Part shown: one piece after another, positions 11,681-23,136 of the stretch
Layout: every line of letters begins with the position of its first letter
Numbering within the stretch: the stretch's first letter is position 1
Notes under the pieces: generated by a model
The model's input: only the letters and a program-made list of their open reading frames with translations
Databases searched by the model: none
Told to the model about the DNA's origin: nothing
Translations under genes and position numbers: made by a program
Assembly (NCBI GenBank): GCA_021397835.1
Contig: JAJFZO010000889.1
Span: 2,976,001 to 3,040,000, forward strand
Origin: Moringa oleifera
Taxonomy: Eukaryota > Streptophyta > Magnoliopsida > Brassicales > Moringaceae
DNA: 64,000 nt
Direction: 5' to 3'

Positions 11681-14600
11681 ATTAGAAAGACTGAACTATT
11701 TATTGTTAGCAGTCTCAGATTTTTTGTGCAAATTTTCATCTTCTAATCCTTCTGCTGGTGGTTGAAGTTTGATTTATTGCCATTAGGCTGGTCAAATTTC
11801 TTGTGCAATTTCTCATAATTTTCATGGCTTTGTTGCTTTACCACAAAATTTGCTTACAGGGGGGACTTCAATTTGAATAATTTCGAGGATGGTGTTTTGT
11901 CCTCTGCATTTATGGTTGGACTTCTTGTGGCTTCTCCAATATTTGCTTCGTTGGCAAAAAGGTGAATATCTTTGTTAGAGCATGAGTTGCTCATTTCTTC
12001 AGCATCCTGAATTTTATAGTGTTCTTATTATATTAGAATTTTAAATGGATTGATGAATGCTCCTTTCCCCCTCCTTCCTCGACCAATAGATGGAGGTACA
12101 TAATTCCCAAAACGTAATGTGCTCTTTTTAAACTCTTATGGTTCTGTGATGCTTGCCTGGCAATAGGTGTAATTTACTCGATTAGATTCCTTAGTATTGA
12201 TGTTATCTATGCTAATGCGAAACCTTAAAACTTGTCTTTGGTCTGCACCTCTTATTTTCTCCAATTCTCAATGAAAATATTGTATAGCTGAAAATATTTA
12301 TGGTGTGATCCTCTTTTTTATAAATTAAAATGATTCTCTTTTTTTCCCCTAAAAAAAAAAAAAAATCTAAGCATCAAGTCTATATGAAACTCCCATTTTT
12401 GCAAAACCTTGGGTGGATAATATGTGCTGTGAATAAGGTGCCTGGAGCTGCCTCGCGTATAGTAAATTGATGACTTCAATGTCTATCATATTTTTCTGTT
12501 AAGGAATGTATAATAATTATCCATCTCCTTTTTTAATTGATGCCGGTGACATTTTTGTATGGTATGAAATCTAAGTACTTATTTTAGAAAACTAATCCAT
12601 ATTTTGACATATTCATTAATAAGTAAGACCAAAAGAAACTGGGATTTGTCAATTGTCAGGATTCTTGTCTCCTTACTTGCTTCATGTATAGCGATGTTTT
12701 GAAGCCGAACAAAATAAGGTTACGGAAGCGTGTTATTGATCTATTTTTGAGACCCATATCTGAACTATGAAGGAAGAGCTGGCAGTATAAGCTTCTTTGG
12801 AGACTTTTTAATTTTCATGTCAATAGTCCTTTATTTTAATTTAATGATAAAGGAATAAATAGAGGGAGACGGTCAAAGAGGTAGAAAGGGACAAGGAGAA
12901 TAAATTTGTTGATCGGAAATAGACACAGCATATACTATAGAAAAAAAATGCTTTCCATTCCATTTACTCCTTAAGTTGATTTTAAAGTTGCATGTATAGA
13001 GGCATGGTGAGGTTTTTGTTGCTTTAGATAAGCCATAGGGCATCATGAAGCTAATTCCTAAAGTTTTTACCATATTCGAAGGAAGTAGAGGAGACCAGAA
13101 TCCAGTTTGATTACCTGAAAGCATCATTGTTGTTGTGAATGTTGCAGGTATAGCCATATATTTTGCAGCTACTTGGTTGGGTTTACAAATTCTAAAACAC
13201 AGTTGTCCTTGCAGCCACAACCCTTTTAGACTGATTGGAGTTGGATTATCTGTTTGGACCATCGCTGCAGCGGGCTGTGGTAGTTCATTTGGTTTTTGGT
13301 CCATTGCAGTATGCCGTATGTAAGTCAATGCCAGTGTTTTTGGGGAGTTTATTTTAGTTAAAATAATTGCTTCCTTAGTTATGCAATGGTCTTCTCCTTG
13401 TAGGCTTGTTGGTGTTGGTGAGGCTTCTTTCATAAGTCTTGCAGCCCCTTTCATAGATGACAATGCTCCTGTTGCTCAGGTTTTTTTTTTTTTCTCACTT
13501 TAAATAATGTTGGAATCAGCTGAACCTGTCATTTCTCTTACTTTTTAATGCTTTATACTAACTAAAAAGTTCTCATGGATTCAGAAAACAGCCTGGCTTG
13601 CAATGTTTTACATGTGTATACCAAGTGGAGTGGCTCTTGGATATGTTTATGGTGGAATTGTGAGTTTACTGCCTGATTAGTTGTCTTCTGAGTTCTGTTG
13701 TATTGGAAACTGTTTCCACTTGAAGGATCACTTTCTATTATGATTCTGATATTGGTTCTGGCATAGTTTATTATGCAGTCAATTGAGACTGTAATAAAAC
13801 ATGGTGCTATTAACTTTAACACAATTCATGGTGCTATTAACTTTAACACAATTCCATAATTTGTAACTTTTCTGGTGTTCAATATGCTGTCTGCACATCA
13901 AGTAGGATTTTGAATGAATTTCATAATTTATAATTTGAATGAAAGGATGGAACCTTGTAATGAAAGATGGCGCTATTACATATTGGCAAACTTTTTGCTA
14001 TACTATGTTTGCATGTTCCCCTGCCAGTTGCCATATCTAATAATGACTTGGCTTGGTAATTTGTTGACATGCTTTTGCAGATCTTGGTTTCTCTGTGGAT
14101 TGCATGTATGATAATTATCTTATGTATTTTCTCAATATGTTCAGGTTGGAAGCCACTTAAACTGGCGGTATGCATTTTGGGGAGAGGCGATTTTGATGCT
14201 TCCATTCGCTGTTTTTGGTTTTGTGATGAAACCTTTGCAGATGAAAGGTGTTTCTGTTTGATGTATTATATATGATTCATAATTTTCTGATGATTTCTGG
14301 TTCACAATTTTTATTCATAACTGAACACTTAACCATAGGCTTTCCTCCTGCTGAGTCAAAGAAAGGATTAACATCTGCTGAAACAGTTGCTCCTCTATCT
14401 GGAGGTATGAATTCTTTGTTATTTTCTTTCAGTGATTGTTTGTTGCTGGTATTGCTGTTGCAATTATTTGCAACATCAATTTATGTTATTAAAAGAAAAT
14501 AAATTGCAGGGTGGGTTGTGTTAGCTGGGGTTTCTGCACCTTTTGTTTTCAACCAGTTCTGCGGAGGCACTGCAAAATTTTGAAGTTCTTTACTAGATTG

Positions 14601-17600
14601 TGCGTGCTAGTTCATGTGATAAGCCCATGTTAAAATGTTGTAAACATTGTCTTTGAGAAACATAAAAGTGAACATATGAAGATTGAAAAGTGTAGTCATT
14701 TTGTTGAAAATCTTCATTAACCTTGCCATGGCAGTGATGTCCTACCAGTTTAATTATAAACATATATAGCATGCCGAACATACATGTATTTTGTAACTAT
14801 CTGAAATTTGTAAGGAGGGTACAAATAACAGTTCAGGTTACCTTTACTGAGATATTTTAAATTTTCATGTAGCTCTATTGGAATCTTTTTTCTATTTATG
14901 GCTATCTTTTCATTTTGTACCCCCTCCCCAACTTTCTGGTGAATATCAAATATTGCTTTGACAATAGAAGAATTCAAATATAATGATTCTTATGCCTCTT
15001 TTGTTGCCAGCAGAGGCTCTTCTGTTATTTTTGTATATTTAGGCAATTAGCAGGTATCATTTGACGGAATTAAGATGAATCTATCATGTAGATTTCTTAT
15101 TGTGATATGACAAAACAATTTGAGTCAATCAAGCTTCATATGAGAAAAACCCTATACAGACCACATAAGCTGTAGGATTATATATAATAGATATTTTCTG
15201 TCTTCTTTATTTGATTACTGTGAATAAAAGATTCTTGATGTCACCTGGAAGCAGCTGATAGGGCCATTGTACTTGGTTCGTTTATATATTGTTAATGATC
15301 CTTCCTATTGTGTGGATTCTCTCATTTCTGATCTTTTAATGCCTCCAATGATCTTTCTCTAAGACTGTTTATCCTCGATGCAGATTCTGAGTCATCAAAC
15401 ATTAATGGTGATAGGTTAGTTGGAAATGAAGGGGCCAGTAATCAAACCCCAAATAAAGTTTCCAAGTGAGTCTCTTTGTCATTCTGCTTTTCTTTCTCTA
15501 TTTTATTAGTTACCTATGTTAGCATGTCTTAACGAGGTAGCTCCCATCAGTGTTTGATTGTTTGCCCGAGTTAAAACAAAAAGCTGTGCCTAGAAAAGCA
15601 TTCACTCTCCTGGAAATTTTAATTATAGAAGCACCTAATATATTTTGTTCTCCCCAACTTAATAACCTCTTTATTATCATTGGATTTGTAACATCTATGA
15701 TTCAAACTATACCACAGATATTCGACTTGTTAGAGCTGTCCCACTTCTCACTCCATGCACCAAACCCCACCAAAAGGATGTAATTAAATGCATGCCAATT
15801 TGGCCAATCTAGATAACGAGGGATCCAAGGCTGTGTTCTACTGCTCCTGTGATTTTGAAATCAGAATGATACCAGGGCTTAAGCAATTGCCTGGTACGTA
15901 ATCCAAATAAGTAAGAGTGCCCTTTACTGCCCCCTCTAGCAGTAAAGCATTGTTGGAGGTCCATCTTTGGTTAGATATGTAGCCAGGGCCTTTTCTTTTT
16001 TCAGAAGCCCATTTTGATAACCTGTGAACTGCACCTTACGAAAAAGTTATGCTAAGATGTATTATTTTTAACCTCCATGGTTAATTAACTCTTATTCGTG
16101 ATTGTTCCTGCTCTTTCTTATGGCAGGTCAACAGGTGCATCACAAATTCTGAGCCAATTCTCTCGATTTGCAAAAGACATGAAAGTGCTTTTGGTTGATA
16201 AAATTTATGTTGTAAATGTTCTAGGTATTTAACTTTATTCTCTTCCCCTCCACCTGCATTTGCTTTAATCTAGTGCCTTATAATTGTCTGCATAGCTCTT
16301 GTTTTATATATTCTGAGCCAATTCTCTCGATTTGCAAAAGACATGAAAGTGCTTTTGGTTGATAAAATTTATGTTGTAAATGTTCTAGGTATTTAACTTT
16401 ATTCTCTTCCCCTCCACCTGCATTTGCTTTAATCTAGTACCTTATAATTGTCTGCATAGCTCTTGTTTTATATATGTTCTCTCCTACCTTTTCTTTTCTA
16501 CTAACAAACCATAGAAGGACTGATATATAATTGCATTGTCCTATTAAGTTAATTATAAAAATTTCGTGGGTTTGGTTATTTCCGGGGCACTTTATGAAAA
16601 TCATGTGACCCGTGGAAAAATCTTTACAAGTTGCTTGTTGTGCAGGTTACATATCATACAACTTTGTCATTGGGGCTTACTCCTATTGGGGGCCAAAGGC
16701 TGGTTATAATATTTATCATATGGTATAGTTATGACTAACGTTAATTTGTTCTCATTAGACATCTTCACCTTTTAATCTGTTCTCTTCTCCACAATGGGGG
16801 TCATGCCATTCGTTTTTTTTTTTTAAAGAAAAAAAGAAAGGCAAAAAATGAACTGCAAGGCTAATGTATTTCCACCATATACTGATTCACTGGGGCTTTT
16901 GACAGAGTAATGCTGACATGATGTTTGGAGGAATTACTATTGTTTGTGGGATATTGGGAACAATTTCCGGAGGCCTCATTCTTGATCGCATGACTGCTAC
17001 AATCTCTAATGCTTTTAAGGTAACTTCATGCGGTGTTAAGAAGGCACTTAAGGAATGGATTTTATTTGGAATAAATATGATGGTACAAGAAAAGTAACAA
17101 TCTCCTGTGCATCAATGGAACATTCATTTCTTGTTGTCAGAAAATCATTTATTTATTTTATATGAAAAATTTGTCTTTTCTAAATCATTGAAATTTAGAA
17201 ATTCAAAAAGATTTGTAGTTCACTTATATAAACATTATTCTCTTTGTTTCTGCTACAGCTTCTATCTGGGGCTACGTTACTGGGTGCAATTTTCTGTTTC
17301 ACTGCCTTCTGTCTGAAGAGCTTGTATGGTTTCATAGTTCTTTTTGCAGTGGGTGAGCTACTTGTGTTTGCCACTCAGGTATTCTTATGACTGAGGGTAT
17401 TGTGAGAAAGTCCATTTGTTTTTGATTATGCTTCACTCAGAGATTCCCAAAATGATATAACGTTGCTTCTGCAGGCTCCAGTTAATTATGTATGCCTCCA
17501 TTGTGTCAAACCAAGCTTGAGGCCATTGTCAATGGCTATGTCTACTGTTGCAATCCACATCTTCGGTGATGTCCCTTCCTCACCACTTGTTGGGGTCCTT

Positions 17601-19177
17601 CAGGTGTGCCTTTAAATATTTTCATTCATGTTCTACTGTTGAAATTAAGTTTGTTATATTTGGAAAGTTTATAAGCACATGATGAATTCATGAGGTACTG
17701 GTATATTAGTGGATTCACCTGGATTTTTCAAGTGATAATTCAACAAAATGTTCTGGGACTTTCTGTATTGAGTGTGTCTAATAATAAGAAAATTGAATGT
17801 TCAGTTGTAAATATGTACTCTATATGTCACCATGATTATAATTGTAATGTTCGTATCCCTCTTGACTTGTGAAACAAAAAGAGTTGAAGAGGAAGGCCAT
17901 TGAGACATATAATAGTTCATATGTCTTATATGGAGAAGAAATGTACATTATCATCAATTATCTTAATATCTTTTCTGAGGAAAATTATAGCATGCAGTAT
18001 AGCTCCTGCTGTGTAAGAACAACAATGATAAAAATGAGAGGTGCAAACTTTTTCATCTGTTCAAGAAAGAACATGTGCAGACTTGACTAGAGGATAGTTA
18101 AGAGCATCCTTATCTTATAATCCTGTTTTCTTAGTTGAATACAACCTCTCTTTGTAGAGGCAATCCAGAATATGACTCCTGGTTTTCATTTAAATAAGGC
18201 TATACGGTGAAAGATCAATACAATTTGCTTTGTTAACCTTTGGGATACAAAGCTTCTACCTGCTGAGCATCCTTATCTTATTTTCTTTATAAGAGCAGTC
18301 TTATTTGTTTATTTATTTTTCATTTTCCTATTTATGCCATTATTGTAACATTGATGCGTATATGCTCAGGACCACATCAACAACTGGAGGGCCACTGCTC
18401 TTGCCCTTACATCTATTCTGTTTCTTGCTGCGGTAATATGGTTTATAGGTAAATTCTTATCTCCATGTTTCAGATTCTATTGATGCATTCTAACCCCACT
18501 TTCTACTTTGAATTCAGTTCTAAGTCTGTTTCTCTTGATGAGAAGTCTTTTTAATTGAAAGTATTAGAGTTTCGAAAGATAACATTATATAGAAAGTTAA
18601 ATCTCAAGCAGTAGAAGATTCATGCATGTATTATTCAAAGTTTTGGGGAAATACCAGAATAGGATGTATATAGCAGGCCATTTTTTTTTTTTTTATGTAG
18701 TATATGACATGTCTAGAGTAGACACAAAAGCTGCATATGTTATATTTGAGGGTGTTGTGAGCATATGTTAGATAAGCCACCATGATTGTAGCAGTCAAGC
18801 TGCTTTCTTCCCCAAAAAAAAGTGAATTCTTTTTGTTGTCCTTCTCTAATTTTCACGTGAGCTTAGGGGCAAATTTGGTTAACTATGCAAAAGTGGCTTG
18901 GAGATAATATTTTATATGGGAGACCTGAATATGGAGATTACTGAAAAGCATAATACCAGCAAAATTTTGACCAAAATTCGATAAAAACCTGGACTTTTTG
19001 TTACCCCAAGATTGCAGTAACAAAGATTATATTGATTTGACAGGGGTTTTTCTAAAGAGTGTGGACATGTTTAAAGAGGATGATGAAAATCAAGTCTCCA
19101 CAGATAGTAAAGCCAACACAGAGCCGTTGCTTGAAGGGAACAAGGATGAGAGGACCGTGAACTCGTGTGAAGCATAA
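10065..19177 (+). CDS. Spinster-type MFS transporter (probable sphingolipid transporter)
   Basis: Sixteen exons join in frame to 553 residues: 10065-10234, 11005-11136, 11860-11961, 13215-13319, 13404-13479, 13585-13659, 14145-14247, 14339-14404, 15384-15465, 16127-16224, 16646-16722, 16906-17019, 17259-17378, 17475-17603, 18370-18448, 19044-19177. After a polar N-terminus of about 55 residues come multiple hydrophobic segments. Signature blocks of plant Spinster homologs are visible: INMLNYVDRGA, the LVGVGEASF block followed by APFIDDNAP, GSHLNWRYAFWGEA, VIGAYSYWGPKAGYN and FGDVPSSPLVGVLQD. A soluble loop rich in S, N and G (about residues 277-325) separates the two transporter halves. Animal Spinster proteins export sphingosine-1-phosphate or lysolipids; plant substrates are poorly known, so the substrate is inferred. 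The start is the first ATG after a purine-rich leader, and the preceding frame lacks family similarity. Confidence 0.9.
10768..10976 (+). repeat. Diverged 103-bp tandem duplication in intron 1 of the MFS gene
   Basis: The stretch starting gatggcagtccattta at 10768 recurs at 10871 with many substitutions. Both copies contain ttggtttat, ttggccagtt and an attgagga block in the same order. It lies wholly in intron 1. Confidence 0.7.
11650..11681. repeat. AT microsatellite
   Basis: An alternating AT run with one internal G, located in intron 2 of the Spinster-like gene. Confidence 0.85.
13800..13853 (+). repeat. 27-bp perfect tandem repeat, two copies
   Basis: The unit beginning catggtgctattaac occurs twice head to tail in the intron between exons 6 and 7 of the Spinster-like gene. 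Confidence 0.8.
16146..16473 (+). repeat. Recent 164-bp tandem duplication including most of an exon
   Basis: Copy 1 begins at 16146 and copy 2 at 16310, both starting attctgagccaattc. I see one difference over the whole unit (tagtgcc versus tagtacc). Each copy carries the last 79 bases of exon 10 of the Spinster-like gene, its 5' splice site and the start of the following intron. Copy 2 lacks the first 19 exon bases and the original acceptor. The next exon (16646) joins in frame to copy 1. If splicing used a weak AG at the head of copy 2 after copy 1, the frame would soon reach a stop. Confidence 0.93.
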
Positions 19178-19318
19178 GGTTCGAGTTCTATGTTTCTAGT
19201 TATCAACTGTGCTTCAACAAGTAGCTGATCGTGCTTACAAGCTTTACTGTCATGCTAATTTATAATCACTTGCATTTGTTTTGACTGGTTATAACTTGGA
19301 AATTTATTAAAAAGACTC

Positions 19319-19640
19319 TTTTACCAAGCATTGTCAAAAAGTTAGACAGCAGTTTGACAGTATTGAGCAGTTAAGGAGTTCTTGAACTCTATTTCTGGAA
19401 GAGGATGATTTGGCCATAGAAACTCAGGTAACTACAGAAGCACAGTTCCAAAATTCTTCCTATGTTTTCATAGGGTAAGAAAATTTCTGGAGTTGCTTTG
19501 GAGTGTTGTTATCTGGTGTCTCTGTTGAACAAAAAGAAAATACTGGTTTAATTGCTTCTGTCAAACTGCTGCCACATTGATGTTACAAATCTGCAAGATG
19601 TCAAGATTGCTAGTAAGACATCTTACAATGCTTGGTAAAA
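19319..19640. repeat. Imperfect foldback downstream of the MFS gene
   Basis: Nested inverted matches are visible. The 16 bases ttttaccaagcattgt (19319-19334) are the reverse complement of 19625-19640, and the 14 bases cagcagtttgacag (19347-19360) are the reverse complement of 19558-19571. Near the middle, a cttcctatg and catagggtaag pair could form a smaller hairpin. The arms are spaced unequally, so this is an imperfect stem, perhaps a MITE remnant or a 3' UTR structure. Confidence 0.6.
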
Positions 19641-20884
19641 TTATGCCTTAAACCAGTCACAAAACAAGCAAGTAAATTATAAGTTTGAAAATTACTTTCT
19701 GATTATCCGAAATATCTTGTGGATAGCAGAATTCTATTAATAGAGTTTGCTTATTTATTTGTTATGAATACTTTTTGTTTTCATGTAGAGATTTGATTAA
19801 ATATGTATATATTTACTGCGTTGTAAAAGAATTGATGAAAATTGTGGAATTATCGATGCATGTTTCTTGTTTCTGGTGTAATAAATTGCATGCCGATATT
19901 GCTTGTCATCACCATCTTTAAGGTTTGTGTCACAGCACAAGACATCTGAAATAGAATACAGCCTAATTCCAAAGTATTCACTGGTGGTTCAATTATGTTG
20001 ATATAGAAACTACTAGGGGATGTCCACAAACATTTGTTATAAAATGGATCTTGTGTTGTTCTATTCTGAAATTGCTGAATTTTTATTGGTTACTACTTGG
20101 CTGGAGTTTATTTATCTGAATTCTTTCCTGTTGGAACCTATACCCATGTTTGCAGCCGATCTGACAAGCAAAGCTCTTGGTTTCTCTTTGGAGCAAATTC
20201 TCATTCATCTAACTTCAAGTTCAAGTGCATGGTATTCGTGGTGGTAACAGTGTACAGTTTCTTTCCTGTTACTCATTAGGAGGCTCCATATTGCACCCAT
20301 GGTTTAACAATTTTTGGGAAGTCTAATAAATCACATCCAGAAAGTTTGCCTTTGATTTCGTTAGTTTGTTCTCTATTAGAGCTGCTTACCTTTTAATTCT
20401 ATCTGTGGTTGGTAATTTAGGCTACTTTGGGACTTTCCATGATGTGGCCTAATCAAAATATTAGGTACCACAAATCTTGCTATTATTGTTAGGTGAAGGA
20501 ACTGACAAGGTGATTACCATAATGGTGACCAAGAGTATTAACATTAATTCAACCAAAAAATGTTTTTTACAGCAATAAAAATAGAAGATCTTCAGTATCA
20601 ATTTTAATAGCTGTTATCTTAGTTCATCTGTCACACAGTTCTGCAGGTTTTTTTTTCCCTCTATTTTGCTGAAATTTGCACATTTAGTTCTTTCAACTTC
20701 AATCAGTCAAATGATGTTTCAATATGTCAGCCCATCAACCTCACACTGTTATGTGACTTGACAAGCTAAATGTTGAATCGAAGTAACTGCTGTTATTAGG
20801 ATGATGTTTACACTAATATTTATGTTTAATGCAATTCAATTATGGTTAGTATACTATGCTTTGGTAGGTAGATTTGCCCGTGAA

Positions 20885-20993
20885 TTGAAGACTTCGTTAG
20901 GTGAATGAGTGTGCATTGAAGACCATACAAACCCCACTATTGAAGAGTTTGTTAGGTCAGTGAGGGTGCATTGAAGACTGTACGCATTCCACA
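20885..20993 (+). repeat. Imperfect tandem repeat of about 54 bp, two copies
   Basis: Two adjacent units share the pattern ttgaaga, then gttaggt, then tgcattgaagac. They differ at several bases. No coding or element context was recognised. Confidence 0.6.
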
Positions 20994-23136
20994 CATTAGA
21001 GACTAAAGAAGTTAGTGGCCACATGATACTCTAAATACACAGAATATGATCGGTCATAGTCCTTAGCAATCTTAGAATCCTAGCTCCATAAAATTTAACT
21101 AGTTACTGGAATCATTGGCACATAAGTGATATTTATACTGTTTATTCGAGAACTTGTGGATATGAAGTATTGAAGAAATGTGTTGCATCTAGAAAGAGTG
21201 CAAAATTAGCATTATCTGGGTACTATTGGTCCTGCATTAGATCATTGCAGTTATTCCTTTTTGGCAATTGAAAAGCATAACTTGGAGAGATTTGAAAGTT
21301 CCAAAGACTGACGAGGCATTAAATTCTATGATGTTGTAAACCAGTCAGTACTGTTATGCAGAATCTTCTGATTCAAGCATCAGCCTTGCATATATTTCTT
21401 AGCTGTATTTGGTGGTCCGAAGAAAGAATGAAGATGCAGAACCATGAGATATCCGTGACCCATTTGAGTGAAGATCAGCATTGAATAACATCTGCAGGCC
21501 CTTAACTCAATCATCACTGCTCCCTTTAGGGAGACTTGAGAAGGTGAGTCAACAGGGTATGTGTCTCCTTCACTTATCATGAATCGGTCATTTAAGCCAA
21601 ACACCTAACTTTGTATAATACCAAATAATCTTGTAATAAATGGGTTGATCCGAACCCATTCTCATTTACTTCCATGCACCCCACCAGAGGGATTGGTTGT
21701 GTTATTAATTCATTGGGAACTGTCATATGCTCAATAAACTCCTATTTCTATTTTGCCTGTAATAGTTTTCACTCTGTCTGTAAAAATCCATGCAATTATC
21801 ACGTCAAGGATGACTAGTCAATATCTTTTAACCCATTATGTGGTCGGGGAGAAGTTTTCGGACTTAGAATAACTGTGTATATTCTACTTTGGTAAGAAAG
21901 TAGCATGGTAAAGATAAATTCATGTTTGAATCTGATACTGAAAAAAGTATAATTAATGTCCGAGCCTACTGCCCCCACAAACATTTGTTAATGAATAATG
22001 TCATCCACGTAGCTATGGCCCCTAATTGGATTTTTTCAAAGAATAGTTCACTGATAGACAAAATTGTGCTATTTTTTCTTTCGTGCAATGGGTCTTTATA
22101 CGTTGTAGCTATTCACTCTTTCATGCAAACCTCGAAGACAACATTATTGCTCTTGGTCAGCTGAGTGAATGAATTCATGATTCAGGTATTATAACAATCC
22201 GCAAAATGTTAATGAATGACAACAGAGAGCAATGCCCACATTTTCTTTCTATCAGCACCTTTGAATGTAATTTATTAATTTAAAGTCAAGATGTATCGTC
22301 GGACTCGTGCGTGCCACTATGCCTGATCTCATCATTTGGTGCCCCTGAACAATGGTGAATTCCTTCTTAACAAACAATGCCCACAGCCAACCACCCGTTT
22401 GTCAACAGAACACCCACCTTTTGTTTTTCCCCTCTTTTTTGACTTTGGTCTCACTGGCCCCGCACATTTAAGTGTACGATATTCATGTTGTGCAATTCGA
22501 GGATCAGGATCATTGTGCGTCTATCTTGAAAGTCCTTAGCAGCTTTTTATGGAGACTCACTACAGAACACCGTGCACTGTCACCCACAGAATCCTTTCCC
22601 TTCCAAATACGTCCAAAGATCTTCCCCCCTTACGCGTTTCTCATTCTATTTTGTTTTAAATTTTGTTTCAGCAGTTTCGTGATTCTGCCTTAAGTATTTC
22701 TCTTCCAGAGGACGAATCACAAAGTTTCTTGAAATGTAGGATGCTTGAGGAACTTCCTTCTTGGCAATGGGCTAATACACAGACAACTGCGTCTTCGTTT
22801 TTTATGCGGTTTTTGTTTGTTAGTTACAAAATGCGGGAGTGTCTGAAGTGAGCTTTCTTTTTGACCTGTTTGATACAGTGGGTTCATTCTTCGTTTAGGG
22901 TTCGATTACTCGTTCTTGCAGCGTTGGTCAAGTAAGCAGTGTGTTCTTTTCTCCTTCGAGTATTTGCTCTCCGTTTGCTTTGCAAAGCTATTTCAAATCT
23001 ATGCAACGTTCAGTTTATGGATTTTGCTTCAAGTAGTGTTTCATTCTGCCTACAGAAATTTTAGGAGCTCAAAACAAGCTCGAGAGTGTGAAAATTCACG
23101 TTGATTTTGTTGACATTGGTGTGGATGTAAAATAAA

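Larger units (their letters stand above)
19178..23136. other. Intergenic spacer between MFS gene and kinesin
   Basis: About 4 kb holding the 3' UTR of the Spinster-like gene, an imperfect foldback (19319-19640), a short tandem repeat (20885-20993) and, from about 22450, moderately GC-rich DNA likely to contain the kinesin promoter and 5' UTR. Short open frames here have no family signature I recognise. Confidence 0.5.

Noticed and set aside
12873..13463. Minus-strand open frame of 196 codons
   Set aside because: It runs antisense across exons 4 and 5 of the Spinster-like gene and their intron and shows no protein family signature.
18102..18282. Short repeat gagcatccttatctta in the intron before exon 15 of the transporter
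   Set aside because: Only about 16 bases repeat, with no flanking similarity or inverted ends.
19440..19500. Possible microRNA precursor of the miR482 type
   Set aside because: The small cttcctatg hairpin superficially recalls that family, but the mature sequence does not match what I remember and the stem is short.
20020..20279. Overlapping plus-strand frames of 60-75 codons
   Set aside because: No recognisable domain, no splice context, and two frames open at once, which suggests chance.
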